From NCBI GenBank assembly GCA_964600665.1, contig CAZRKC010000011.1, positions 1 to 63,962 of the forward strand: a stretch of DNA of 63,962 nt. The letters are read 5' to 3'. Position 1 is the stretch's first letter; the number at the start of each line of letters is the position of its first letter. This stretch comes from CAZRKC01 sp964600665 (GTDB lineage: Bacteria > Bacillota > SLNR01). The notes below the pieces were generated by a model. The model saw only the letters and a list, made by a program, of their open reading frames with translations, had not been told where the DNA came from and did not search any database. This document shows positions 7,842 through 16,265 of this stretch, one piece after another. Both the position numbers and the translations under genes were made by a program.

Positions 7842-8624
7842 TTGGAGAAAATTATTCTAATCGATGCCAGTCCTCGGGTGGGCAATTCTTCACAAGTAAC
7901 GGACTATTTATCAGAGCATTTGAACGGCCAATATGAGATTGACCGGCTAAACTTACGTGACTTTGATGTTAATAATTGCGTGGGTTGCTGCCTATGCTTG
8001 ACCACTGGCAGCAGCGCTTGTCCATTCAGTGATGACGACGCCCATCGGGTTCTGAAACAGATGTTAGCTGTGAAGGGAGTCATCTGGATCGTGCCCAATT
8101 ACTCACTCAACATCCCCGGTAAAATGAAAACCCTTTTTGATCGTTTAGCTTTTGTGTTCCATCGACCCCGCTTATTCGGAAAAGTCTCATGGCCGATTGT
8201 GGTTCAGGGTGTCTATGGGGGTGGAAAAGTTGCCAAATATATCAACGAAGTAATGAGTTTTTGGGGTGCAGCCCCTGTTACCGGTACGGTGGTCACTGGT
8301 GGTGTCGATCCCCATCATAGTCACGATTTATCGTCGGCGAATATTCAGAAGATCCAAAAAGGACTAGCAGGTTTCCATGCAGCCATGGAGAAAACAACCT
8401 TGCCGTCGCCATCTCTGATGCAAATGGCCATTTTCCGGGCAACCCGGACGGCCATGATCCACAGTACAGATGTGTTACAACCCGACAAAGAATACTATGC
8501 CAAAAACGGTTGGTCTCGTTCCCCATATTATTACCCTTGCCGTATCAACCCGATATCACAGATTGCCGGTAATGTCGTGGACAGTCTCATTCGGAAACAG
8601 ATCAAAAATCCCCGGGAGCAATGA
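7842..8624 (+). CDS. Flavodoxin-fold NAD(P)H-dependent FMN reductase / iron-sulfur flavoprotein-like
   Basis: A 260-aa protein with the flavodoxin-like FMN fold. LIDASPRVGNSSQVTDYLSE at the N-terminus is the phosphate loop. A CVGCCLCLTTGSSACPFSDD segment (about residues 47-66) is the cysteine motif found in NADPH-dependent FMN reductases and iron-sulfur flavoproteins, and PNYSLNIPGKMKTLFDRL follows near residue 90. The TTG start at 7842 is set by GAAGGTG 7 bases upstream; an ATG at 7837 is out of frame. It probably moves electrons between NAD(P)H and a quinone, nitro or azo compound. It is transcribed against ilvD and ilvC, so it is an independent unit ending at a shared terminator. Confidence 0.82.
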   Translation: MEKIILIDASPRVGNSSQVTDYLSEHLNGQYEIDRLNLRDFDVNNCVGCCLCLTTGSSACPFSDDDAHRVLKQMLAVKGVIWIVPNYSLNIPGKMKTLFDRLAFVFHRPRLFGKVSWPIVVQGVYGGGKVAKYINEVMSFWGAAPVTGTVVTGGVDPHHSHDLSSANIQKIQKGLAGFHAAMEKTTLPSPSLMQMAIFRATRTAMIHSTDVLQPDKEYYAKNGWSRSPYYYPCRINPISQIAGNVVDSLIRKQIKNPREQ

Positions 8625-8647
8625 CCTCTCTAAAAAACAAATGGATG

Positions 8648-8675
8648 AAAGCCGACGTTTCACCGTCGGCTTTTT
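8648..8675 (+). terminator. Intrinsic terminator between convergent genes
   Basis: A 9-bp stem (AAGCCGACG/CGTCGGCTT) with a 6-base loop and a T5 run lies just after the reductase. The opposite strand has no real U-run but the hairpin also abuts the ilvC stop at 8677, so it may help end the ilvBNC transcript too. Confidence 0.85.
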
Positions 8676-8676
8676 C

Positions 8677-9672
8677 TCATTTCTTTTTCAACCAGGGCAT
8701 CATACGCCGTAACTTTACACCCACTTCTTCAATAAGATGGTGACTTTCTTTCTCTTGGATCGCATTATATACCGGGCGATGGGTCTGATTCTCCAGGATC
8801 CATTCTCGTGCAAACTGTCCTGATTGAATCTCACGCAAGACCTTTTTCATCTCAGCTCGTGTATTCTCATTGATAATCCGCTTGCCGATCATAAAGTCCC
8901 CGTATTTCGCAGTGTCACTCACCGAATAGCGCATCCCGCTCAATCCACCTTCATAGATCAGATCCACGATCAACTTCATTTCATGAAGGCATTCAAAATA
9001 TGCCGCTTCCGGTTGATAGCCTGCTTCAACTAAGGTGTCAAATCCGGCTTTGATCAGTTCTGACACACCTCCGCACAACACAGCCTGTTCACCGAAAAGG
9101 TCGGTCTCCGTTTCTTCCTGGAACGTCGTGGCCATCAACCCTGCTTTTGTACATGCAATCCCTTTTGCATAGGCAAGACCCAAATCCTGCGCTTTGCCAG
9201 TATAGTCTTGCTGAATAGCCAAGAGGCCAGGCACGCCGACGCCTGATTCATACATTCTCCGAACCAGATGTCCGGGTCCTTTGGGAGCGACCATGAAGAC
9301 ATCCACATCTTTTGGCGGCACAATCTGTCGAAAATGAATATTGAATCCATGGGCAAAAGCCAACGCATTGCCAGGCTTTAAGTGCGGTAACACTTCTTCC
9401 TGATATGTTTTGGCCTGGATATGATCAGGAATCAAAAACATGATAATGTCCGCCTGTGAGGCAGCTTCCGCAACGGTCGCGACAGAAAGACCGTCTTCAA
9501 TCACCTTGTCCCATGAGCGGCTGCCTTTATACAACCCAACCACCACATCCAGTCCACTTTCTTTGAGATTCAGTGCATGAGCATGACCTTGACTTCCATA
9601 ACCAAGAATTGCGATCTTTTTCCCTTTGAGTAAATCCAGATTTGCATCGCTGTCGTAGAATATTTTAGCCAA
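8677..9672 (-). CDS. ilvC: Ketol-acid reductoisomerase
   Basis: A 331-aa class I enzyme that isomerises and reduces acetolactate or acetohydroxybutyrate. The Rossmann motif GYGSQGHAHALNLKESG lies at residues 24-40, and the knotted domain carries DLFGEQAVLCGG with the metal ligands, then a conserved E-rich C-terminal part (TETDLFGEQ, SDTAKYGD). I chose TTG 9672 (product LAKIFYDSD), because GGGAGG precedes it by 9 bases and the resulting length matches the family. ATGs at 9702 and 9693 lack an SD and lie inside ilvN. It overlaps ilvN by 8 bases. The SQGHAHALNLKESG loop suggests NADPH use, as in most class I enzymes. Confidence 0.95.
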   Translation of the reverse strand: MAKIFYDSDANLDLLKGKKIAILGYGSQGHAHALNLKESGLDVVVGLYKGSRSWDKVIEDGLSVATVAEAASQADIIMFLIPDHIQAKTYQEEVLPHLKPGNALAFAHGFNIHFRQIVPPKDVDVFMVAPKGPGHLVRRMYESGVGVPGLLAIQQDYTGKAQDLGLAYAKGIACTKAGLMATTFQEETETDLFGEQAVLCGGVSELIKAGFDTLVEAGYQPEAAYFECLHEMKLIVDLIYEGGLSGMRYSVSDTAKYGDFMIGKRIINENTRAEMKKVLREIQSGQFAREWILENQTHRPVYNAIQEKESHHLIEEVGVKLRRMMPWLKKK

Positions 9673-10180
9673 TCGATTCAACCTCCCTAACATTTCGATC
9701 AAATTTTGATCCCCTTAACATAGCCACTTTACCTGTCCTCACCAACTCGCGGATGCCGAATTTCTTCAAAGATTGAATAATGGCATTGACTTTACCGGCA
9801 TCGCCGGTTGCCTCAATGATTAAGGTTTTCGGAGCCACATCAACGATTTTCGCACGGAAAATGTCTACCAACTGCATAATTTCCGCTCTCGATGCCGGAT
9901 CCGTCTGAACTTTAATCATCACCATCTCCCGATCAACATAATCTTCTTCCGTGATATCACTGATTTTAACAACTTCCACCAGCTTGTGCAATTGTTTGGT
10001 GACTTGCTCAAGAATATTCTGATCACCTTGGACCACAATCGTCATCCGCGACATCTGGGGGTGTTCGGATGCCCCCACGGAAATACTGTCGATGTTGAAT
10101 CCACGCCGGCTGAACAGGCCGCTGACTCGATTCAGTACGCCTGGATTATTGATTACCAATACCGATAGTGTGTGTTGCAT
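9665..10180 (-). CDS. ilvN: Acetolactate synthase small (regulatory) subunit
   Basis: A 171-aa regulatory subunit with an N-terminal ACT domain (HTLSVLVINNPGVLNRVSGL and RRGFNIDSISVG) that binds valine, and the C-terminal ALS small-subunit domain (FRAKIVDVAPKTLIIEATGD, about residues 100-119). I place the start at ATG 10180: the AGGAGG lies directly against the earlier ATG at 10189, too close to serve it, but 9 bases from 10180. Five bases separate it from the ilvB copy 2 stop. It is the only small subunit in the window, so it may also serve ilvB copy 1. Confidence 0.94.
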   Translation of the reverse strand: MQHTLSVLVINNPGVLNRVSGLFSRRGFNIDSISVGASEHPQMSRMTIVVQGDQNILEQVTKQLHKLVEVVKISDITEEDYVDREMVMIKVQTDPASRAEIMQLVDIFRAKIVDVAPKTLIIEATGDAGKVNAIIQSLKKFGIRELVRTGKVAMLRGSKFDRNVREVESIG

Positions 10181-10185
10181 ATGAC

Positions 10186-11850
10186 TCATCCTCCTATCAT
10201 CTCATAAAGTGCTGCCCCGTTAGGAACCATAGGAAACACATTTTCAGATGTTTCGATATAGCAGTCGATCAATGCCAATCCGGGGTGGGCGATGGCCTGC
10301 TCGATAGCAGACCGGACCTCATCTGCCCGCGACACCTGAATTCCCATCGCCCCATACGCGCGGGCGATGGCGGCAAAATCCGGAACCTTCTTCATCATCA
10401 CCTGGCAGTACCGACCATCACAGTAAAACTCTTGTAACTGGCGTACCATCCCCAAAGAGCGATTATTAAGAATTAAAATCTTGATTGGTAAATCGTACTC
10501 CAAAGCAGTTCCTAATTCCTGCATGTTCATCTGGAAACTACCGTCACCGGAGATATTAAATATGATTTTGTCCGGGCAGCCAATCTGCGCACCAATTGAA
10601 GCGGGAAGGCCGAAGCCCATCGCACCGAGTCCCCCGGAAGATACCAGCGTACGCGGTGCCAAAAAGGGATAATGCTGAGCTGTCCACATTTGATGCTGAC
10701 CTACCTCAGTTGTGATAATCCCTCTGGAGCCCAGGGCAGAAGCCAGTTCCTTCATAATGAATTCCGGCTTGATACCATTTGTTTCGTGATGTTTCATCGG
10801 CATATCCTGCCACTGTTTAACCTTTTCCAGCCAGGGTGAAGCATCCCACTCAATGGGTAACTGTTGACAAACGGCGGCCAGAATATTGGCAATATCACCA
10901 ACAACCGGAATATCCACTTTAACATTTTTCCCAATTTCCGCAGGATCCACATCCATGTGGATGATTTTTGCTTGCGGCGCAAATCCACTGAGACGCCGGG
11001 TGACGCGATCACCAAAGCGAACCCCGATGCCAATCAACAGATCGGCATCCGAGACCGTATAATTGGCCGCCGGTCGGCCATGCAGACCCAACATTCCCAG
11101 GGAAAGTGGATGATCTGCTGGAATCGACCCCAACCCCATCATCGTGTTAGCCACGGGAATCTGCTGTGTTTCTGCCAACTTCACTAACAGGTCACTGGCA
11201 TTAGCAGAAATGACGCCGCCACCAGCAACGATAACAGGCTTTCTTGATTGCTTGAGCGCTTGGATCACTCGTTCAATCTGCAGTAAATGACCTTTCGTTG
11301 TCGGCCGATATCCAGGCAAATCAACATCGTCCGGATATTTAAAGACGAGCGTATCTGCACTCACATCCACCGGGATATCCACTAAGACCGGACCCGGTCG
11401 CCCGGTACGGGCGATAAAGAATGCTTCTTTCATGATCCGGGGAATGTCTTTAGCTTGTTTGACCAGATAGTTATGTTTGGTAATGGGGGCGGTGATACCG
11501 GTGATATCGACTTCCTGAAATGCATCGGTTCCAATTAAGTCAGTTGCCACCTGGCCTGTAATGATAACCATCGGCACGGAATCCATATATGCATTGGCAA
11601 TTCCCGTGACCAGATTAGTCGCTCCTGGTCCCGATGTAGCCAAACAGACACCAACCCTGCCAGTCACCCGGGCATAGCCGTCTGCTGCATGGGCAGCACC
11701 TTGCTCATGGCGGGTGAGAATATGCGTTAACGATGACTGATACAAGGCATCGTATAAGTGAAGCACTGCACCGCCTGGAAACCCGAAAATGACTTCCACC
11801 CCTTCCGCTTGCAGACAGCGGATCACTGCTTCTGCTCCTGTGATTTTCAT
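10186..11850 (-). CDS. ilvB: Acetolactate synthase large subunit (copy 2, Val T-box)
   Basis: A 554-aa paralogue of the copy at 3992 with the same architecture. It has VIFGFPGGAVLHLYDALYQ near the N-terminus, RHEQGAAHAADGYARVTGR carrying the catalytic Glu, GVRFGDRVTRR in the FAD region, and NISGDGSFQMNMQELGTA with NNRSLGMVRQLQ for TPP. ATG 11850 is chosen because GGAGGTGG stands 4 bases upstream; a longer reading from 11877 runs into the T-box terminator. It is the first gene of ilvB-ilvN-ilvC. With ilvN alongside, this is the probable valine-sensitive, main biosynthetic synthase. Confidence 0.95.
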   Translation of the reverse strand: MKITGAEAVIRCLQAEGVEVIFGFPGGAVLHLYDALYQSSLTHILTRHEQGAAHAADGYARVTGRVGVCLATSGPGATNLVTGIANAYMDSVPMVIITGQVATDLIGTDAFQEVDITGITAPITKHNYLVKQAKDIPRIMKEAFFIARTGRPGPVLVDIPVDVSADTLVFKYPDDVDLPGYRPTTKGHLLQIERVIQALKQSRKPVIVAGGGVISANASDLLVKLAETQQIPVANTMMGLGSIPADHPLSLGMLGLHGRPAANYTVSDADLLIGIGVRFGDRVTRRLSGFAPQAKIIHMDVDPAEIGKNVKVDIPVVGDIANILAAVCQQLPIEWDASPWLEKVKQWQDMPMKHHETNGIKPEFIMKELASALGSRGIITTEVGQHQMWTAQHYPFLAPRTLVSSGGLGAMGFGLPASIGAQIGCPDKIIFNISGDGSFQMNMQELGTALEYDLPIKILILNNRSLGMVRQLQEFYCDGRYCQVMMKKVPDFAAIARAYGAMGIQVSRADEVRSAIEQAIAHPGLALIDCYIETSENVFPMVPNGAALYEMIGG

Positions 11851-11878
11851 CGAACCACCTCCCAAAAGTGTATACAAA

Positions 11879-12120
11879 ACCCTCGCCCGTACTCAAAGGG
11901 GCGAGGGTCCGATTCGCGATACCACCCTATTTTGCCGTAACCTCACAGCCACAGCCTCAGCAGGTACTGTCATATCAATACCTCGGCATTGGTAACGGGT
12001 GCCAGCTTGGTCCCGGCGCGGCTTAATGTTTCTGGTTCAGCCTGCAGTTCAGGGGTGACTTGTTGTATCTGTTCCTATGCCGGCTCTCAGCATTTCCGAC
12101 TCTCTGTGACAGGTTGAGAT
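11879..12120 (-). promoter_or_regulatory. T-box riboswitch leader, valine specifier, upstream of ilvBNC
   Basis: On the minus strand there is a stem I with CAGAGAGTCGG, a specifier GTC (Val) at 12057-12059 followed by ACCCCTGAACTGCAGG, a stem III CCGTTA (11993-11998) and the T-box AGGGTGGTATCGCG (11915-11928). A 10-bp terminator stem (11879-11908) ends in TTTTG. The UGGU bulge fits a tRNA ending ACCA, as tRNA-Val does. The specifier position is fixed by alignment with the isoleucine leader at 5699-5990: in both, the codon is followed by exactly 16 bases ending CTGAACTGCAGG or TTGAACTGCAGG. No convincing promoter could be assigned upstream. Confidence 0.92.
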
Positions 12121-12145
12121 AAACGGAATCCCTTCATTACTGTTG

Positions 12146-12159
12146 ACAACATATGTTGT
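12146..12159. promoter_or_regulatory. 14-bp perfect palindrome upstream of the Val T-box
   Basis: ACAACATATGTTGT is a perfect 14-bp palindrome about 25 bases upstream of the valine leader. It could be an operator near the ilvBNC promoter. The rest of 12121-12226 is AT-rich with a nine-A run and shows no gene. Confidence 0.4.
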
Positions 12160-12226
12160 TGGGTAATGACTATTCGGCAATATTTCAATTACTCCTGCTG
12201 CAAAAAAAAATATTTTTCAAATTTGA

Positions 12227-12757
12227 TCATCCGACCATAGCCTGACCATGATCGATACCCTCGATGACATATCGGATTTCTCTGACGGTCTCTTCCAGGT
12301 ACAATCCCTGCAGATAATCTCTTTTCATCGTTGCAATCTCCGCTTCGGTTCCTTCAGAGAATACTTTCTGGACAACCGACGGACGCTCGATCCACCGGCC
12401 CACCTCAACGAAGTTGTCATCAAACATAATGACCGCAGGAATCGCACGCTTCCCATTCGTCAGATACATATCCATGATCTCAGGATAGTGGTCCCGGGGG
12501 AAAATGACGACCTTAATTTGGGGATTGATCTCTGCCAGTTTAGCGATGATCGGCACATTAAGAACACAGTCCGAACACCAGGACTCAGAAATGATTAGGA
12601 TATTTAAATGCTGTTTCAATTCACGAAAGAATCGTTCATCTTCCGGTGTCAGTTGAATTCGACCATATCTAGAAACAAACTTCAGGCCATCATCTCCCAG
12701 CTTCTCCACATACGCGGGGAAATCATAGCCTGTGTGAAAAAAATCATTGACCGTCAT
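12227..12757 (-). CDS. Thioredoxin-family protein (WCSDC)
   Basis: A 176-aa protein with one thioredoxin-like domain. The sheet-turn LNILIISESWCSDCVLNVPI (about residues 50-69) places a CxxC pair (Cys-Ser-Asp-Cys) at the head of the first helix, and the cis-Pro region is visible in KRAIPAVIMFDDNF. No signal peptide or membrane segment, so cytoplasmic. Proteins of this type are annotated thioredoxin family in Bacillota; the active-site SD dipeptide differs from thioredoxin GP and suggests a specialised disulfide or bacillithiol-type role. The SD AAGGAGG precedes the ATG. It lies 62 bases after the subtilisin-like gene in the same direction. Confidence 0.85.
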   Translation of the reverse strand: MTVNDFFHTGYDFPAYVEKLGDDGLKFVSRYGRIQLTPEDERFFRELKQHLNILIISESWCSDCVLNVPIIAKLAEINPQIKVVIFPRDHYPEIMDMYLTNGKRAIPAVIMFDDNFVEVGRWIERPSVVQKVFSEGTEAEIATMKRDYLQGLYLEETVREIRYVIEGIDHGQAMVG

Positions 12758-12819
12758 GGTAGCCCTCCTTGGATAGACCGTTTCCCCATTAATTCTGCAT
12801 GTGATTGGTTATTCCTGCT

Positions 12820-13986
12820 CTACCGGGATGTCACTAAATTCAAAAAGGATCTTGGCTGCACGACCCGCCATATGGAATCCCCAACAAAAGCAGACTGCTC
12901 CATAGCATCCATCATCTCGGACCCATTCATATCAGCCCCGGCAGCCAGTGCCAACCCGCATAGTCCGGCAACATACGGGATCGCCCAGGCAAAACCCCCG
13001 TCTCCCCAATACATATAAGCATCCGACCCAATGTGAAGCGCAGTGGTGCGAAAATCTCCGGGAATGATCACGAAATCTTCCGGCAGTGTTCCTCCCTGTA
13101 AAAGAGTCGCTGGTTGATAATTGGCCGGCTCTTCCCGGTTAAGATAAGGGGGGCAGCCACCCCACAAAAGATGATGTTCTGCCGCATTATTGATATAAAC
13201 CACAATCAAACCTTCATTTTCAGCTGCAGCCAATGACGTTTCCCATGACTCCCACAAAGGGTCTTCCGGGCTTAAGCCATCTGAAATCGACACCACGCGA
13301 ATCCGCTCAGAATTCGATACGGTTTGGTTGAATTCCCGAATCATATCGATGGCTCTTTGATAATGAGGGAAGGTTTGTCCATCATCGGGAACAGCAAAAT
13401 AGTGTAAAGTGGCATCCGGTAATATCCCGCTTTGAAAACCAGCGAGAATCGATGCTGCGGCAAGTCCATGAAAATGATGAATTGCGTTTTTAGCATGCCC
13501 TGGAACTACTTCATGATAAATCAAGCGATTTGCTAGTTCGCCATGATCTTGGGGGATGGGTTTGTCGATCACCGCGACCACCAAACCTGCTCCGGATGAG
13601 CCACTTTGATGAATATCCCGGATCCCAAGTCCCGGGTTCATTCCCATCTGAAGCCATCGATCAGGTTCAAATCCCGCTGGAAGTTCCTGAGTCGGCCATT
13701 GAGTAGCCAGATCATATGCCCAATGAGACAAAAATCCTAATGATAGCAGTGAGATATCTTTTCCAGACAGGTCCTGACCGGCAAATCCGATGGTGATCGC
13801 CAAATCACCTGGGGAAAGATCAGGGAAATCGGCTTCCGTGATCGTCTCAGGTAAGGAGGCAGCCTGCAATCCATTCTGATAAAATGTCTGAGCTGGGTCT
13901 ATCGGTGCTTCCGGCCTACTGCATCCGGACCACACCACCATCATCGCCAGACAAACGACCAACCACTTCTTCCGTGACGGTTTCAA
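12820..13986 (-). CDS. Subtilisin-like (S8 fold) lipoprotein lacking the catalytic Ser
   Basis: A 388-aa protein beginning with a lysine-rich signal peptide and VVWSGC, so a lipoprotein with Cys22 as likely anchor. A subtilase fold is visible: VVAVIDKPIP (Asp141), HFHGLAAASILAG (His173; compare HGTHVAGTIAG), VVYINNAAE (oxyanion Asn region) and FAWAIPYVAGLCGLALA. The last matches GTSMATPHVAG, with Ala333 where the nucleophilic Ser should be. Asp and His are kept, Ser is lost, so it is probably a binding rather than a cleaving protein. The TTG start overlaps the stop of the M20 hydrolase (TTGA), giving translational coupling. Read accuracy at the Ala codon should be confirmed. Confidence 0.8.
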   Translation of the reverse strand: MKPSRKKWLVVCLAMMVVWSGCSRPEAPIDPAQTFYQNGLQAASLPETITEADFPDLSPGDLAITIGFAGQDLSGKDISLLSLGFLSHWAYDLATQWPTQELPAGFEPDRWLQMGMNPGLGIRDIHQSGSSGAGLVVAVIDKPIPQDHGELANRLIYHEVVPGHAKNAIHHFHGLAAASILAGFQSGILPDATLHYFAVPDDGQTFPHYQRAIDMIREFNQTVSNSERIRVVSISDGLSPEDPLWESWETSLAAAENEGLIVVYINNAAEHHLLWGGCPPYLNREEPANYQPATLLQGGTLPEDFVIIPGDFRTTALHIGSDAYMYWGDGGFAWAIPYVAGLCGLALAAGADMNGSEMMDAMEQSAFVGDSIWRVVQPRSFLNLVTSR

Positions 13987-15158
13987 ATAGGATCCACCCC
14001 CAAGAAATCATCCGCCAATACCATCAGCCCTTGTGCAACCTCCATGATACTGCTTATACTGGCAAATTCCACAGCCCCGTGATAGCCGCCCCCGTATGGG
14101 CCGTAAATCACAGTGGGAATCCCGGCAGCCTGCAGAATGGCGGAATCCAGCCATCCTCCTGTACCCACGAGTGCTGGTGGTTTTCCTCTGGCCGCTGTTG
14201 CTCCCCGGATTGCGCTTTTCACAATCGGGTCATTGGCATCGGCCTCCATGGGCGGGCGAGCAAAGGTGATGACTGCATTGGCTTTGAATTGCCGGTCATT
14301 TTGCTTAAGTTGAGAAATGAGATGCTGGATATCTCGTAGATACTCTTCGGGCGTTTCTCCGGGGAGCGTGCGAATCTCCAGTGATATCCGGCAAAAATCC
14401 GGATAGGTACTCAGTTCACGCCCGCCAGTGATCAATGATGCATGGATGCTGGCAGATCCCAATAAGGGATGATGTCGCCGTGCAAGATTGTTTCTTCCAT
14501 ACTGGTCCATGGCAATCAGAAACTTTGCAGCACTTACGATTGCATCCACCCCGTCTCTGGGATTGCTGCCGTGGGCTGCAACTCCAAAAACATCCACATC
14601 CATCCAGATAAACCCCTTGTGAGCAACTACGATTTCACCATGGGTCGGTTCTGTAATCACAGCTCCGTCCGCCTTGTATCGACGTGCTGCGTCCTCCGTG
14701 CCGATGCTCTTGTATTCTTCATCAGCAACACCAGTGAATAATATCTCGCCGGCAAATGGTTGATTCCGGATCTTGAAGGCTTTCATAGCCAAAAATATGG
14801 CCACAAGCCCGGCTTTCATGTCGCCGGATCCCCGCCCATACACGAAATCTCCATCGACCCGGGCAATGAGTGGATCCCCTTCCATTCCTTCAATGCTGAC
14901 GGTGTCCAGATGCCCGTTTAACATCAAGGTCCGGCCGGGTTTTGTACCGGTCAAGCGAGCAGCAACATTTGCGCGTCCATCTCCCAGATGCACGACTTCA
15001 GCCGGTATTCCCACATCACGAAACCGATCGGCCATATATTGAGCAATGGCGACCTCACCGTCTCCCCCCGGTGCTAACCCCGGATTGACGGAATTAATGG
15101 AGATCAGATCCTTCAGCATATCCAGTGCCTCATCCTGGCTGAATAAATGACTGGTCAT
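13983..15158 (-). CDS. M20 family metallohydrolase (ArgE/DapE-like)
   Basis: A 391-aa dizinc hydrolase. LMLNGHLDTVSIEGM holds the first His/Asp, GRGSGDMKAG the bridging Asp, TGVADEEYKSIGTEDAA the catalytic Glu and ligand Glu, and ITEPTHGEIVVAHKG plus VFGVAAHGSNPRDGVDAI mark the dimerisation lid. It should cleave an N-acyl amino acid or small peptide amide in the cytoplasm. ATG 15158 is preferred over two GTGs because AAAGGG is then 11 bases upstream. It is coupled to the lipoprotein gene and lies downstream of the oligopeptide transporter terminator, suggesting a link to peptide use. Confidence 0.88.
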   Translation of the reverse strand: MTSHLFSQDEALDMLKDLISINSVNPGLAPGGDGEVAIAQYMADRFRDVGIPAEVVHLGDGRANVAARLTGTKPGRTLMLNGHLDTVSIEGMEGDPLIARVDGDFVYGRGSGDMKAGLVAIFLAMKAFKIRNQPFAGEILFTGVADEEYKSIGTEDAARRYKADGAVITEPTHGEIVVAHKGFIWMDVDVFGVAAHGSNPRDGVDAIVSAAKFLIAMDQYGRNNLARRHHPLLGSASIHASLITGGRELSTYPDFCRISLEIRTLPGETPEEYLRDIQHLISQLKQNDRQFKANAVITFARPPMEADANDPIVKSAIRGATAARGKPPALVGTGGWLDSAILQAAGIPTVIYGPYGGGYHGAVEFASISSIMEVAQGLMVLADDFLGVDPI

Positions 15159-15251
15159 CACCCAGATCACCCTTTCTCAGTGATATCCAAACCCAAACCA
15201 TTAGACTCTTAGACAATGATATTCTTCGCCTGCATGAATTTTCCTATCTTA

Positions 15252-15281
15252 CCAAATAAAAAAGAAGGCGAAGGCCTTCTT
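15252..15281 (-). terminator. Terminator of the oligopeptide transporter operon
   Basis: AAGAAGGC and GCCTTCTT form a perfect 8-bp stem with a CTTC loop, followed on the minus strand by TTTTTTATTT. It begins 6 bases after the last ATPase gene. Confidence 0.88.
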
Positions 15282-15287
15282 GGTTAT

Positions 15288-16265
15288 CTAGCTGATTTCT
15301 TCAGTTCGCCAGCAGGCAACATAATGTCCCGGATATTTCTCTTCCAACTCAGGCACATCGATATGACAACGGTGGTTGGCAAAGGGACAACGGGGAGCCA
15401 AACGGCAGCCGGGGGGGGGATTGATCAAACTGGGTGGTTCTCCGGACAAAAGCAGCTTGTGGCGGTCACGCTGGCGCGGATCCATCACTGGTGCTGATGA
15501 CAAGAGTCCCATGGTGTATGGATGTTTTGGCTGATGATAGATCGCATCAACCGGACCCACTTCCATTAACCGCCCCAGATACATCACACCCACGCGATCA
15601 CAGATGTACCTGACCACCGACAGATTGTGGGTAATGAACAGGTAGGTGAGGTCGAAATCTTTCTGTAGATCTAAAAATAGGTTTAGAATCTGAGCCTGGA
15701 CTGAAACATCCAAAGCAGATGTGGGCTCATCCAGAACCAACAGTTTCGGTTCCAGAACTAAAGCCCTGGCAATACTGGCTCGTTGTTGCTGACCGCCACT
15801 GAGCTGGTGCGGGTAACGCCCCAGCAACTCTTTGCCCAGGGAAACGGATGATGACACACGGTACAACCGCTCCATGATTTCGCCGGAAGGCACCTGATGG
15901 ATATCCATGGGTCGCCGCAGTGAATCCATAATAGTGCTCCGCGGATTGAGTGACGCTGCAGGATCTTGAAAAACCACACTCATTTTCCGCCTCACATCCT
16001 GCAATGCTTTCCCTTTAGCTTTGAAGATATCCACACCATCTAGTTCAATGGTGTTCGCTGTGGGTTCGGTGAGTCTGAGAACCAGCCGCGCCATAGTGGT
16101 TTTCCCGCTTCCGCTCTCCCCGACCAAACCGAAAACTTCCCCTCGTTTCAACGAAAAACTAACATGATCCACTGCTTTGACCGTAAATACCTGCTTTTTA
16201 ATCATTCCGCGGGCAAAACTGAAGTACTTCTGCACATCTTTAACTTGAAGGATCAGATCATCCAT
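15288..16265 (-). CDS. Oligopeptide/dipeptide ABC transporter ATP-binding protein (OppF/DppF type)
   Basis: A 325-aa ATPase. Walker A is GESGSGKTTMARLVLRL (about residue 45), the Q-loop VVFQDPAASLNPR, the signature LSGGQQQRASIARAL, Walker B LLVLDEPTSALD and the H-loop FITHNLSVVRY. The C-terminal extension PGCRLAPRCPFANHRC is the cysteine-containing domain specific to the Opp/Dpp subfamily and may carry a metal cluster. It overlaps the preceding ATPase gene by 8 bases and is the last gene of the operon. Confidence 0.95.
   Translation of the reverse strand: MDDLILQVKDVQKYFSFARGMIKKQVFTVKAVDHVSFSLKRGEVFGLVGESGSGKTTMARLVLRLTEPTANTIELDGVDIFKAKGKALQDVRRKMSVVFQDPAASLNPRSTIMDSLRRPMDIHQVPSGEIMERLYRVSSSVSLGKELLGRYPHQLSGGQQQRASIARALVLEPKLLVLDEPTSALDVSVQAQILNLFLDLQKDFDLTYLFITHNLSVVRYICDRVGVMYLGRLMEVGPVDAIYHQPKHPYTMGLLSSAPVMDPRQRDRHKLLLSGEPPSLINPPPGCRLAPRCPFANHRCHIDVPELEEKYPGHYVACWRTEEIS

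Noticed and set aside
9673..9702. ATG starts at 9702 and 9693 for ilvC
   Set aside because: No SD, and they would give ten extra residues absent from the family. TTG 9672 has GGGAGG and gives the standard length.
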